Shown here piece after piece: positions 50,889 to 60,233 of a DNA stretch of 64,000 nt; positions within the stretch are counted from its first letter, which is position 1; each line of letters opens with the position of its first letter. The position numbers were made by a program, and so were the translations under genes. The DNA comes from CAIKZZ01 sp036742455. Its GTDB lineage: Bacteria > Pseudomonadota > Gammaproteobacteria > Steroidobacterales > Steroidobacteraceae. The notes under the pieces are model-generated. The model was not told the DNA's origin and ran no database searches. It worked only from the letters and a program-made list of their open reading frames with translations. The stretch covers positions 1-64,000 of the forward strand of contig DAINQU010000009.1 of the NCBI GenBank assembly GCA_036742455.1, written 5' to 3'.

Positions 50889-52805
50889 TTAACCGGCCGT
50901 GGCGCCGCAGTCGAGCCAGAGGACCTGGTACGGGGCGAGCGTTACGCCGTCGTGTAACGCGTGCGTGGCGCCACTCAGCAGATCGCGAGCACGCGCCGGT
51001 TGCGCGGCGAACACGCGCGCCGGGAGGCGTTGCGCCGATTCGCTGAAGTTCGCCAACACGAGGACATGGGCGCCCACCGCCCCGCGCAGGTACCCCAAGA
51101 CATGCGGGGAGCCGGCGCGGAAGCCCTGACACTGCCCCCCAGCGAACACGGTGTGCACGCGACGCACACCGATCATGTGCCGCAGCCCGTCGTAGATCCG
51201 GCCCGCCACCGTGTCCGGGCGATGCCGCTCGGCATACCGCTCCGCATCGTAGGCTGGCCGGTGCACCCACCGGCTGTCCATGGCCTGATCGGGGTTGTCG
51301 AGGTAGCTGTGGTCGTTGAGTTGGCCCACTTCATCGCCGAGATACAGGAGCGGGATGCCGCCGCTCGATAGCGCAACGCTGTAAAGCAGCAAGACGCGCG
51401 CCACCCCGTGGACGTCGCCCTGCTCGACCCCGGCCAGCGACGCACTCGTACCGCAAATTCGGCAATCGCCCGTGAGCGGGTTGTCTTGAAACGGCACGCC
51501 GCGCGCGAAACTGCCCTCAAACCGATTCACGTAAAAACGGTTGAGGAACTGCCGATGCTCAAAGCCGTGAATTCCAAGTAAGGCCGCATCCTCGTCCGAG
51601 AACGTCCAACCGATGTCGTCGTGGCTACGAACGTAGTTGACCCAGGCGGTATCGGGCGCCAGGTTATGGCGCGTCTCCAAGGCCTGCTGCAGCAAATTCA
51701 CTTCGCGCGTGGCGAGACTGTTCCACACCAGCGCCATCTGCAGCGGGTTATACGAAATCTGGCACTCCTCGCGGGAGATGTACTTGACCACATCGTCCGG
51801 GTGCACGATCGCTTCCGACTTGAACAGCAGACTGGGCGAGGCGATGCGCGCGAGCGCGCTGAACGCACGAATGACCGTGTGGGCTTCCGGCAAGTTCTCG
51901 CAGGACGTCCCCATCCGCTTCCAGACGAACGCGACCGCGTCCATCCGCAGAAATTCCGTGCCGAGATTCGCGATTGCGAGCATCTCACCCGCCATCGCCG
52001 TGAACACGGCCGGATTGGCGTAATTCAAATCCCACTGGAAGGAATTGAACGTCGTCCACACCCAGCGACCGTCGGGCAGCTGCGAAAACCCGCCCGGATG
52101 TTGATCCGGAAAAATTTCCCGCAGGGTGCGATCGTATTGATCCGGGAGAGTCCGGTCGGGAAAGAAGTAATAGAAATCGTGGAACGCCGGGTCACCGGAC
52201 ACGCAGGCTTGTGCCCAGGCATGTTCGTCCGACGTGTGATTGAAGATGAAATCAAGGACGAGGCTGATCCCCGCCTTCCGAAGTGCAGCAGCCAGCGATT
52301 TCAGGTCATCCATCGTGCCGAGAGCCGGATTCACGTCCCGGTAACTGGAGACGGCATACCCGCCATCGCTGTTGCCTTCCGGACAGCGAAACAACGGCAT
52401 CAAGTGCAGGTAAGTCAGCCCTAATTCTTGAAAATAGGGAATTTGCGCCTCGACGCCCTTCAGGTTGCCCGCAAATTTGTCGACGTAGCAGACACCACCG
52501 AGCATGCGCTCGGATTGGAACCACAGCGCGTCGCGCTCCCGTTCACGATCGAGCGCCTTCAGGTCAGCGGGACGCGCCACCCATGCGGAGTACGCGGTAT
52601 TGAGCAGCGACCCGAGGAAACTCAGAAAATCCGGGCGCTCGCCGTACAGCGCGGACAATTCGCGAAACAGCGCAGGAAAATGGCGATCCAGCCGTGCCCG
52701 AAAGGCTGCGCCGTCGGCTGACGAGCACAGATATGCGCCGGCCTGCTCTAAGCCGGCCAGTACGTGCCGGTGGGCCAACGTTATTTGATGATCGATCGAC
52801 AACAC
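50889..52805 (-). CDS. Amylosucrase (GH13)
   Basis: A 638-residue glucan-making enzyme, GTG start with GAGGGG upstream. It parallels Neisseria polysaccharea amylosucrase along the whole length as I recall it: WARP...ERERDALWFQSERMLGG, MPLFRCPEGNSDGGYAVSSYRDVNP, LRMDAVAF (nucleophile D289), FKSEAIVHP (acid/base E331) and RSHDDIGW (D396), each three residues later than D286, E328 and D393 there. The family uses sucrose to extend an alpha-1,4-glucan and releases fructose. No sucrose receptor, permease or LacI regulator gene is adjacent, unlike the sux locus of Xanthomonas. Confidence 0.93.
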   Translation of the reverse strand: MLSIDHQITLAHRHVLAGLEQAGAYLCSSADGAAFRARLDRHFPALFRELSALYGERPDFLSFLGSLLNTAYSAWVARPADLKALDRERERDALWFQSERMLGGVCYVDKFAGNLKGVEAQIPYFQELGLTYLHLMPLFRCPEGNSDGGYAVSSYRDVNPALGTMDDLKSLAAALRKAGISLVLDFIFNHTSDEHAWAQACVSGDPAFHDFYYFFPDRTLPDQYDRTLREIFPDQHPGGFSQLPDGRWVWTTFNSFQWDLNYANPAVFTAMAGEMLAIANLGTEFLRMDAVAFVWKRMGTSCENLPEAHTVIRAFSALARIASPSLLFKSEAIVHPDDVVKYISREECQISYNPLQMALVWNSLATREVNLLQQALETRHNLAPDTAWVNYVRSHDDIGWTFSDEDAALLGIHGFEHRQFLNRFYVNRFEGSFARGVPFQDNPLTGDCRICGTSASLAGVEQGDVHGVARVLLLYSVALSSGGIPLLYLGDEVGQLNDHSYLDNPDQAMDSRWVHRPAYDAERYAERHRPDTVAGRIYDGLRHMIGVRRVHTVFAGGQCQGFRAGSPHVLGYLRGAVGAHVLVLANFSESAQRLPARVFAAQPARARDLLSGATHALHDGVTLAPYQVLWLDCGATAG

Positions 52806-53276
52806 CTACAAGCCCCTCAACGCCGAGCGGGTCCAACGGTGGACTGCTGCCCGACATGGGCACCCCCCGGATTTACTCAAATCCCATGACTGCAAACGAT
52901 CTCATACGGTGTTTTTTGATTCAAGTGATTCGCGCCGAAATCTTTTTTGGGCGATGACCGGCCGACCCTCATCGGCATTAACCGGGGTCATATCCGTCCC
53001 AGGATCCAGAACTCTAACCTTTACTCGCAACTCCAGGGCCCTCGGCCCCGATCAAACCCGCTCACGTCACGTCGCCGTTTCCTCTCCGGACAGCGATCGT
53101 TGGCGGTAGACATGCTCCGCGAATTCTTCGCCCCTGCGGGACACCTGGGGAATCACCGTCTTCAGGGCTGTGTCTAACCAGATCCGTATCCGGTTCTCCA
53201 GCAAGTTCACTGGGAACCGGATCGGTTACGTGTAACGGTTTATGGACGCTGCCACGGTGGCTCATCCACCGCGGAT
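52806..53276. other. Gene-free 470-bp region
   Basis: No frame with coding character. It contains the promoter side of the amylosucrase gene, with an AT-rich patch around 52890-52950 (including TTTTTTGATTCAAG), and a hairpin at 53188-53222 (ATCCGGTTC/GAACCGGAT with inner CCAG/CTGG). The hairpin is downstream of the Ig-like lipoprotein gene and could end its transcript. Confidence 0.5.
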
Positions 53277-55583
53277 TTAATGCATGGGGATCGAGTAGAG
53301 CGCTTGTGTCGTTCCATTGGTGAAGTACAGCGTCGATCCGGTGAGGTGTACCTGCCCTGGGGTCGCGTCAAACAACAGCGTTTTGCCGCCCGACGGACTC
53401 CAATCGTAGAGTTTCCCGCTCTCTTCGTACGCCACATAGCCACCGCTGGTACCGAACAGCGCACTCGTCAGCAATCCAGACAATGTCGACGTCGTCGACC
53501 CATCCGACGCCCGAATGGCCTGGGCAGTGACGGTGGAGACGCCCAGTGCTGACGTCGTCACCGTCTGATCCACCCACGCCAGCACACCGCCCGACAATTG
53601 AAAATTGGACATGCTGGTGGACAGAACACTAGCCCCGGTGGAGGCTATCGACTCGACGGACAACGTAAAAGGTGCCTCGGGCGGCGGCGCACTGTGATCC
53701 GTTTGCCATGCGATTCTCATGCCGTCGGTCTGAGGGTACAGAGACACCCCGTCAGCTGTGATGGGCTGCGAGGCATTGGTGGCCTGATCCCAGCGGTAGA
53801 CGTTCGTTGTGTAGTGCTGGCTGGAGTCCTCAAGTTCAGCCCAATAAAACAGTGTCAATTGGCCGTTCGTGGTCGTGAAATCACAGCTATTGTTACCCAC
53901 AAGCAAGACGCCCGGCGGAGCCGGCACAATCAGAGTCTGGCCGGTTACCAGGTTGTAGAGGGTGTATTGGTTCCAATTGGAACTGACAAGGCTCGCCCAG
54001 AGGACCCATGGGTAATGCATCGGCAATGCCTGATCGTAAATGCTCTGGGAGACGGCCAGATTCGATAAATTAGTAGCGATGCTGTCGCCTGGCGCCCAAC
54101 CATAAATACTGGTCGCGCCGCCCGGCCGATCCGTACCAAAGCCCTGAGCGACCACATAGCCATTATCGGCAATCTGCCAACCCGTTAGATTCGTCAGTCC
54201 GGTCTGAGATAACACGGTGTCGGACGTTGCGGTATGGACGTGGATCGAAGCGTCGGCGGCGGCATACACGACATTCGTGCTTGTCGCGGCCAAGACTGAG
54301 GCGCCCGCGCCGAGTGTCAGGACCGGCGTGTAGACCAACGCCGCCGACGAAGCCACCGTCACTTGGCGAGTCACAGTACTCGCAAGACCTGAGCTATCCG
54401 TCGCAACCACGGTCAGCGTATAGGTGCCCGGCGTGACGCCCGCCAGACTGAAACTGCTGGAGAATGAGGATGCGGCGGATGTCAGTATCGGGAGACTCCC
54501 CAGAGTGGCACTGACGGAGACCGTCGCATTGGTTTGGTCGGTCGTGACGGTACCCGCGATGGCCAAGGTGCCAGTGACGATCGCGCCATCGATCGGGGTA
54601 TTGACGGCGACGACGGGTGGGTTACTGAACGTAATGCTGATCGAGCTGCTGGCCGATACACCGGCGGTATCGGTAGCGGTCGCTGTGATGGTGTGTGCCC
54701 CTGAGCCTACAACTGACGTATTCAGGGGAAACTGATAAACATTCCCGCATCCCAAGCCGGCGCAATTGGGCGCAGACAGCGTACCGAGGGGTTGGCCGTC
54801 AATCGCTGCACTCACCGAGGCAATGCCATACACCGACGTCGCGGTGACATTCACGGACACAGTCCCCGATGTGCCGCTCACACCGACCTGAACTGCGACC
54901 TCAGGATTAGCCACCTGTACGGTTTGCCGCAATTCCAGATAGGAGCCCGGGGCTGTCTGAACTCTTGCGAGGATCAAATGCGAACCCGCCGTGAGGGAAC
55001 TCGTATTCAGCGCCACACTGTATGCCGGAGCCGAAGAGCTGGATCCCAGAAGGTTGAGATCGACATACCAGTCCACCGACGAATAACCGGCGCCGCCCGA
55101 AATCGACAGGTTCACCACACCAGTGACAGGCTGATTTTGATTCAACTGAATGGTCGGCAGCGTGGCCGGCACCGTGATCGCGATATCGGTACTTCCGGCG
55201 GGGGTGTCCAGAGGCACCTCGTATCCGGTTTTTTGAGCAGCAACCCGTAAGGTGGTGGACACATTGGTGGTTCGTGCCCATGAAAGACTCGCTCCCGCGC
55301 CGCCCGTACCCGGTACCGAATCGATGGTCGACCATACACCGGAGACGTCCTTTTGCTCGACGGCATAGGGCGTGCCCGCCGGGAAGGTATCCGACCACTT
55401 TAATGTGGCGATTTTCGTCGTGGCGTCGAGCGCAGCGGTCAGGTTCGCGGCCTTCGCATTGGCCAAATCTACCGCTGTCGCCGTCGGCGCCGACGGTGTC
55501 GGCTGACTCGTTGAGGACGAGGCGCCGCCGCCACAGGCCGCAAGGCACCAGAAAAAACAGAGTATGAGTTTGAGTCCCTTCAT
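53277..55583 (-). CDS. Lipoprotein with Ig-like domains
   Basis: A 768-residue surface lipoprotein with a signal sequence and lipobox CLAAC (Cys17), then a Ser/Thr/Pro linker. The first 400 residues contain fibronectin/Ig-like sandwich domains (about 60-135, 140-230, 230-320, 320-410; e.g. ITATATDTAGVSASSSISITF and LTVVATDSSGLASTVTRQV). The last 350 residues have repeated NVYRWD-, SIYGWAP- and LYDWSP-like turns, suggesting a WD- or TolB-like propeller. Function unknown; binding of a polymer or protein at the cell surface is a guess. Codon use appears less GC-rich than in the core genes. Confidence 0.75.
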   Translation of the reverse strand: MKGLKLILCFFWCLAACGGGASSSTSQPTPSAPTATAVDLANAKAANLTAALDATTKIATLKWSDTFPAGTPYAVEQKDVSGVWSTIDSVPGTGGAGASLSWARTTNVSTTLRVAAQKTGYEVPLDTPAGSTDIAITVPATLPTIQLNQNQPVTGVVNLSISGGAGYSSVDWYVDLNLLGSSSSAPAYSVALNTSSLTAGSHLILARVQTAPGSYLELRQTVQVANPEVAVQVGVSGTSGTVSVNVTATSVYGIASVSAAIDGQPLGTLSAPNCAGLGCGNVYQFPLNTSVVGSGAHTITATATDTAGVSASSSISITFSNPPVVAVNTPIDGAIVTGTLAIAGTVTTDQTNATVSVSATLGSLPILTSAASSFSSSFSLAGVTPGTYTLTVVATDSSGLASTVTRQVTVASSAALVYTPVLTLGAGASVLAATSTNVVYAAADASIHVHTATSDTVLSQTGLTNLTGWQIADNGYVVAQGFGTDRPGGATSIYGWAPGDSIATNLSNLAVSQSIYDQALPMHYPWVLWASLVSSNWNQYTLYNLVTGQTLIVPAPPGVLLVGNNSCDFTTTNGQLTLFYWAELEDSSQHYTTNVYRWDQATNASQPITADGVSLYPQTDGMRIAWQTDHSAPPPEAPFTLSVESIASTGASVLSTSMSNFQLSGGVLAWVDQTVTTSALGVSTVTAQAIRASDGSTTSTLSGLLTSALFGTSGGYVAYEESGKLYDWSPSGGKTLLFDATPGQVHLTGSTLYFTNGTTQALYSIPMH

Positions 55584-55964
55584 CAGCCGCTCCTTGGCTT
55601 AACGTCCTGCTCGCGTCGCCGCACCGCGGCACCGTATCTTGGAAACCTCGGAAGGTCGCCCACAAAGCACCGGGACAATCTCGCCGTAAGCCGCTCAGAG
55701 CATCGCGTCTTTGTGTATCGACCTCACCCAATAATCCGCGCTTACCGCAGTGAATTCCACTACCCCATTTGAATATCCGATCCTCTCAGGATCGACATAT
55801 GATCCATCATTAAGGAGCGACGCCCTCGATGATTCGTGGGCTGGCCCGTTTTGGATCTACCTCAGGCACGAGACATGGCCCTTCATTACCCACCGACTGC
55901 ACGATACCCGGCCCGCAAACACAACACGCCCTCGCGTATCACACCCGTCCCGGCTCAGAATTTC
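55584..55964. other. Divergent promoter region, lipoprotein and amidohydrolase
   Basis: A stretch of 381 bases between divergent genes, AT-richer than average around 55720-55820. GATC tetrads repeat at 55789-55812. TTGAAT (about 55778) and TATGAT (about 55798) occur but are not at a convincing distance. The right part is open in the amidohydrolase frame back to a GTG at 55836. Confidence 0.4.
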
Positions 55965-57734
55965 GTGACCCCGTTAAGGCGACGGGCAAAGCATCGGCTT
56001 GCTCTGATGGTCATCACTGGACTGTGCATCGCTACGGCTTCTGCTGCGCCCGCAGACCTTGTTCTACTGCACGGGAGAATCTACTCCGGCACCAACGGTG
56101 TACCGGATGCCGAAGCCATCGTGGTGCAAGACGGCCGTATCGTCTATGTGGGAGCAGACGCGATCGCCCACTCTGCCATCGGCACCCAGACGCGTGTCAT
56201 TGATCTCAAGGGTCGAAGGGTGGTTCCGGGTTTTCAGGATTCGCACGTACACCCGGCGGACGCACCCAATCCAGAGACCTCGCTCGATTTGCACGGACTC
56301 ACAACGCGAACAGCCATTGCCCAACGCATTCGAAAGTTTGCTGCAACGCATCCACACTCTCCTTGGATCGTCGGAGACGGCTGGGACAAAATCGCGTTCC
56401 GTCCCAACGGACTCCCGACGCGGGAATTTCTCGACTCGTTGGTCCCAGACCGGCCGGCCTTCCTCACCGACAACTCGGGTCACTCGGCTTGGGTTAACAG
56501 TCGGGCACTCGCGGCGGCGCACGTGTCTGCCGACACGCCCGACCCACTGGATGGCCGTATCGAGCGCACACCTGACGGTCAACCCTACGGCGTCTTGCAC
56601 GAAGATGCCGCTATGGATCTAGTCACGCCGCTATTGCCGGTCATTAGCGACGACGAGGAAGTGGCAAACCTACGGCACGCGCTAACGCACATGGTGCAAC
56701 TGGGCGTCACCGCGGTCGAAGATGCCATGGCCACTCCTGCGGTCATCGCTGCGTACCGGACGTTAGCGTCACGCGGCGAATTGAGCGTGCGGGCAAACCT
56801 GTGCATGCCATTCCGACCCACGGAGGACGACAATGCGCAGATCGAGGCATTCATTGCACAACGAGAGCTCCTACCTGGACCACGATTGACGGCCAACTGC
56901 GTCAAAATTTTTCTCGATGGTGCGTATGCCTCGCACACGCTCGCCCTACTCGCGCCATACAGCGACGACCCGCGGTACGGCTCGGGATCGCTGTTCGTCG
57001 ACGCAGCCCGTCTAAACCGGATAATTACACGCTTGGACGCCGAGGGCTTTCAGGTGCACCTGCACACTCAGGGCGATGGCGCCGTGCGCGCGGCCCTGAA
57101 CGCGATCGAGTCTGCGCAACTTACGAACGGAACGACGGACAGACGCCACACCTTAGCTCACTTATGCCTCGTCGATACCGCCGACGTGCCCCGTTTCAAG
57201 GCGCTGAACGTCGTGGCCAACATGACGCCGCTATGGAGCCTCGGTGACGTCTGGGAGGCAGAGGACGGGCCGCGCCTCTTTGGTGCCGAACGCAGTGCCC
57301 GGTTACTCCCGGCACGAGAACTATTGAACGCTGGCGCCACACTCGCCTGGGGCACAGACTGGCCAGTCACCGACGTCTCTCCGCTCGCAGGTATTGAAAC
57401 CGCAATCACCCATCGGTATCCCGGCGGAGTCGACCCAAAGGGACATCCCGACACGACTTGGCATCCGTCGGGCCGCCTAAATCTCGCCGAAGCCTTCAAT
57501 GCCTACACGGCGGCAGGCGCTTACCTGCTTCACGAGGACGGGCTGCGCGGGCGAATAGCGGCGGGATATGCCGCCGACGTGGTGGTACTCAATCGCGACC
57601 CGTTTGCCATGCCAGCCCTAAACATTCACCGGATCCGGGTGGATTACACCATCATTGACGGACGGGTCGTTTATGCCCGTCCGTCTGCAAAGACCATCAC
57701 TCCGCGTTCGCCTCTCGGCCAAACCGGTAATTAA
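55965..57734 (+). CDS. Exported YtcJ-type amidohydrolase
   Basis: About 589 residues from the GTG at 55965, which gives a signal peptide (TPLRRRAKHRLALMVITG... cut near ASA-APA); earlier starts at 55836 or 55875 would extend it. Motifs of the amidohydrolase 3 group: DSHVHPADAP (HxH), HLHTQGDGAV, TLAHLCLV, and GTDWPVTDVSPL with the metal Asp. GYAADVVVL is near the end. Members of the group hydrolyse aryl-amides, formamides or dipeptide-like compounds. Its last 38 nt overlap the convergent TonB receptor gene, and the pairing suggests a shared compound. Confidence 0.85.
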   Translation: MTPLRRRAKHRLALMVITGLCIATASAAPADLVLLHGRIYSGTNGVPDAEAIVVQDGRIVYVGADAIAHSAIGTQTRVIDLKGRRVVPGFQDSHVHPADAPNPETSLDLHGLTTRTAIAQRIRKFAATHPHSPWIVGDGWDKIAFRPNGLPTREFLDSLVPDRPAFLTDNSGHSAWVNSRALAAAHVSADTPDPLDGRIERTPDGQPYGVLHEDAAMDLVTPLLPVISDDEEVANLRHALTHMVQLGVTAVEDAMATPAVIAAYRTLASRGELSVRANLCMPFRPTEDDNAQIEAFIAQRELLPGPRLTANCVKIFLDGAYASHTLALLAPYSDDPRYGSGSLFVDAARLNRIITRLDAEGFQVHLHTQGDGAVRAALNAIESAQLTNGTTDRRHTLAHLCLVDTADVPRFKALNVVANMTPLWSLGDVWEAEDGPRLFGAERSARLLPARELLNAGATLAWGTDWPVTDVSPLAGIETAITHRYPGGVDPKGHPDTTWHPSGRLNLAEAFNAYTAAGAYLLHEDGLRGRIAAGYAADVVVLNRDPFAMPALNIHRIRVDYTIIDGRVVYARPSAKTITPRSPLGQTGN

Positions 57735-60108
57735 GGCGTAAGCCAATGGTCCGGGGTTCGTTGGTGGTTTCGCGCAAATCGAAATTGCCGGTGTTGGAAT
57801 ACACGATGGCATTGGTATCCGCGAGGTTGCGAACGTAAACCTCCGCCAACCAATGCCCACCATCCGGATTGATGCCTACACGGAAGTTCATCAACGAATA
57901 GGCGGGCTGCAGAATGCGACCAAATCCCTTGGATCCGGCCACATGCAAGTCGTTCCACATATCGCCCTTATGGGCGACATCGAACTGCGCGTAGGCATTA
58001 AGGCTCCCACCGACGGAGCGCTGATAGCGGACATTGAAGCTATAACTGAAATAGGGAACGAACGGTAAGCGCTCGCCTACGTTCCCCTGGAAAGTCGCGT
58101 AGGCGCTATTAATGAGGTGGGAATCCGTGTAACTCCCCGAGGCTTGGGCTGACCAGTGATCATCCGGTTTCCATTCGACATTCGACTCTGCGCCGTAGAT
58201 GCGAGCTTCACCGACGTTGACGTTAAAGCTACTCGGCGCACAGATATCAACGTCGTAAATAAGCGTCTGTAGATCTTTCCAGCGCATAAAATACGTGGCG
58301 CCATTAAAGATCAGGCGCCCGCCGCGACTCGTAGATTTCCAACCCAACTCAAAATTATTGAGAGTGTCCGGAACATATTGGTGAGGCACTCCGTTTGCAT
58401 AACAACTGTCGGGATATCCGGAGTTCGACCCGCCGTCACGAAAGCCCTGCGAGGCGTCTGCATACAGAAGCAGTGCGTCACTGGACTTGTAGTTCAGACC
58501 CAGTTTTCCGTTCACCTTATGCGATGCGTTCGTCGATAACGAGGGTGTTGTGGGCGCGTAGGCGAACTGACCGTAGGCACTCTGGTAACGCGAATCCGCG
58601 TGGAAATGCACCGCACCCGCCTCGACGTTGAGTCGATCGGTCAAATCGTAACTTATGTTGGCGAACTCGGTCGTCTGCAGATAATCCGACCGAGTGCGAT
58701 AGGCATACCATTCACCGGGCGGTAGCGACGATGCGGTGGTGCCGTACAGGGCCTCGTAGTATTGGAATGCAGCCCCGTCGGTCCGCAGGCCCGGGGTATA
58801 AAACGTACTACCGGAATCCTTGTCTCGCGTTTTTTCCCAATACAATCCTGTCAACCAATGCAGGCGTCCACCGGCTTTGGACGCGAGCCGCAACTCGTTG
58901 GACCATCGCTCCGGGTTGCTGTGGTACTCATAAAACTGGACCGGCACATTGCAACCGGTATAGGCCGTACCGCCATAGGTCGGATCACTGAGGCACGTAA
59001 ACGCTTCGGTAATTCCGCCGGCATGATTCTGCATGTACTGGGAATATTCGTTGTTTTGTCTCGTGGGCAGTGCCCAGTAGGTGCTCGCATAGACGAGATC
59101 ACCGATACCGACATCGCCATCAACATGGAAATCCAACATCCGTGCTTCGTGAAAGTGCGATTCCGGTCCAAAGCGCGAAACTTCCCGGGGTCCGTAGTTG
59201 GTTAGGTCCTCATCCCATGCCCCTAAACTCGTTTGGCGCTGAAAGGTCAGGGTCAATGTGGCGCTCCACGCGTCGCTCAAGACCCCCTTCAGACCCAATC
59301 GGCCGCCTTCCACATGCTCCTTGTTGTAGTTAGAACGCGCCCAGGCGCTGTTGTCGGATACGGTCCCATTGACCCACTGCCGGGTGGTCAGGAGATTATC
59401 GATAAAACCGCCTCGGTTATCGCTGAATGCCGATGCACGCAACCCCAAGACACCGTCGATAAGCGGCACATTAACGAAACCTTCGTAAGTCGAGTCGTTC
59501 GACCCGCCATGAATCATGGCGCCGTCGACATCTATGCCGGCGCTAAACGAATGCACGTCGGGCTTGTTGGTAATGTAACGGACGGCCCCGGACATCGATC
59601 CCGCGCCGAAGGTCGTACCTTGAGGACCGTTCAGGACTTCGATCTGGGCAATATCGTACAAATGCAAGTCCGGCTGAGTGCCAAACCAGCTGGTCGACAT
59701 ATCGTCTACGAAAAATCCGGTCGCCGAACTATTTGCGTAATTCGGGTTACTACCGTCCGACACACCGCGCATGACGAACAACTGTGTACCGGGCCCTACG
59801 CTGATAAACGAGATGGACGGCACCTTCTCCGCATAGTCATCGAATTGGGTGATCGCCAAATTCTGCAGATCTTTTTTTGTAAAGACGTCAATGCTGAGTG
59901 GCACAGACTGCAGGCTCTCCTCTCGCTTGCGCGCGGTGACGACCACTTCCTCTAATACGCCGCTCCCGCCGTCGGATGGGGCACCGCTCGCTCCTTGAGC
60001 GAGCGCCATCGACAAGACCGCAGTGACCGCAAATCGCAAGGCAGACAGTGGCGGACGAGAATCGTGGGCACCACCCAAATCGTTGAGCGCAGTCCGGTCC
60101 TTTTTCAT
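57697..60108 (-). CDS. TonB-dependent receptor (second)
   Basis: An 803-residue outer-membrane receptor from the ATG at 60108, with a GGGGGGG ribosome site. A signal peptide ends near QGASG-APS; TonB box and plug read LEEVVVTARKREESLQSVPLS, with VFTKKDLQNLAI, FVDD and IEVLNGPQGTTFGAGSMSGAV. The barrel ends in LNYRFGREANAE rather than the usual terminal aromatic, so a few residues extend past the last strand. Plug wording fits receptors of sphingomonads and steroid or aromatic degraders. Its gene follows the TPR-sulfotransferase and overlaps the amidohydrolase end. Confidence 0.9.
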   Translation of the reverse strand: MKKDRTALNDLGGAHDSRPPLSALRFAVTAVLSMALAQGASGAPSDGGSGVLEEVVVTARKREESLQSVPLSIDVFTKKDLQNLAITQFDDYAEKVPSISFISVGPGTQLFVMRGVSDGSNPNYANSSATGFFVDDMSTSWFGTQPDLHLYDIAQIEVLNGPQGTTFGAGSMSGAVRYITNKPDVHSFSAGIDVDGAMIHGGSNDSTYEGFVNVPLIDGVLGLRASAFSDNRGGFIDNLLTTRQWVNGTVSDNSAWARSNYNKEHVEGGRLGLKGVLSDAWSATLTLTFQRQTSLGAWDEDLTNYGPREVSRFGPESHFHEARMLDFHVDGDVGIGDLVYASTYWALPTRQNNEYSQYMQNHAGGITEAFTCLSDPTYGGTAYTGCNVPVQFYEYHSNPERWSNELRLASKAGGRLHWLTGLYWEKTRDKDSGSTFYTPGLRTDGAAFQYYEALYGTTASSLPPGEWYAYRTRSDYLQTTEFANISYDLTDRLNVEAGAVHFHADSRYQSAYGQFAYAPTTPSLSTNASHKVNGKLGLNYKSSDALLLYADASQGFRDGGSNSGYPDSCYANGVPHQYVPDTLNNFELGWKSTSRGGRLIFNGATYFMRWKDLQTLIYDVDICAPSSFNVNVGEARIYGAESNVEWKPDDHWSAQASGSYTDSHLINSAYATFQGNVGERLPFVPYFSYSFNVRYQRSVGGSLNAYAQFDVAHKGDMWNDLHVAGSKGFGRILQPAYSLMNFRVGINPDGGHWLAEVYVRNLADTNAIVYSNTGNFDLRETTNEPRTIGLRLNYRFGREANAE

Positions 60109-60191
60109 GAATGACCCCCCCCGGCAATTAGACTGTATGCGACCAATCGTCATCTAAACCGTATCAAGATGCCATAATTCTGAGCACGACG

Positions 60192-60215
60192 GCATACTGA
60201 CCGATGTCGGTATGC
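60192..60215. promoter_or_regulatory. Palindrome between TonB receptor and sulfotransferase
   Basis: GCATAC and GTATGC flank an inner CCGA-TG-TCGG, with a 3-base offset. It lies 84 bases before the TonB receptor start and 19 bases after the sulfotransferase stop. It could be an operator or part of a weak terminator; no regulator gene is next to it. Confidence 0.3.
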
Positions 60216-60233
60216 GCCCTATCCGGCTTTGCA

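Noticed and set aside
52909..53177. Short frames in the gap after the amylosucrase start
   Set aside because: No ribosome site, no conserved motif and overlapping frames of similar length; nothing favours any of them.
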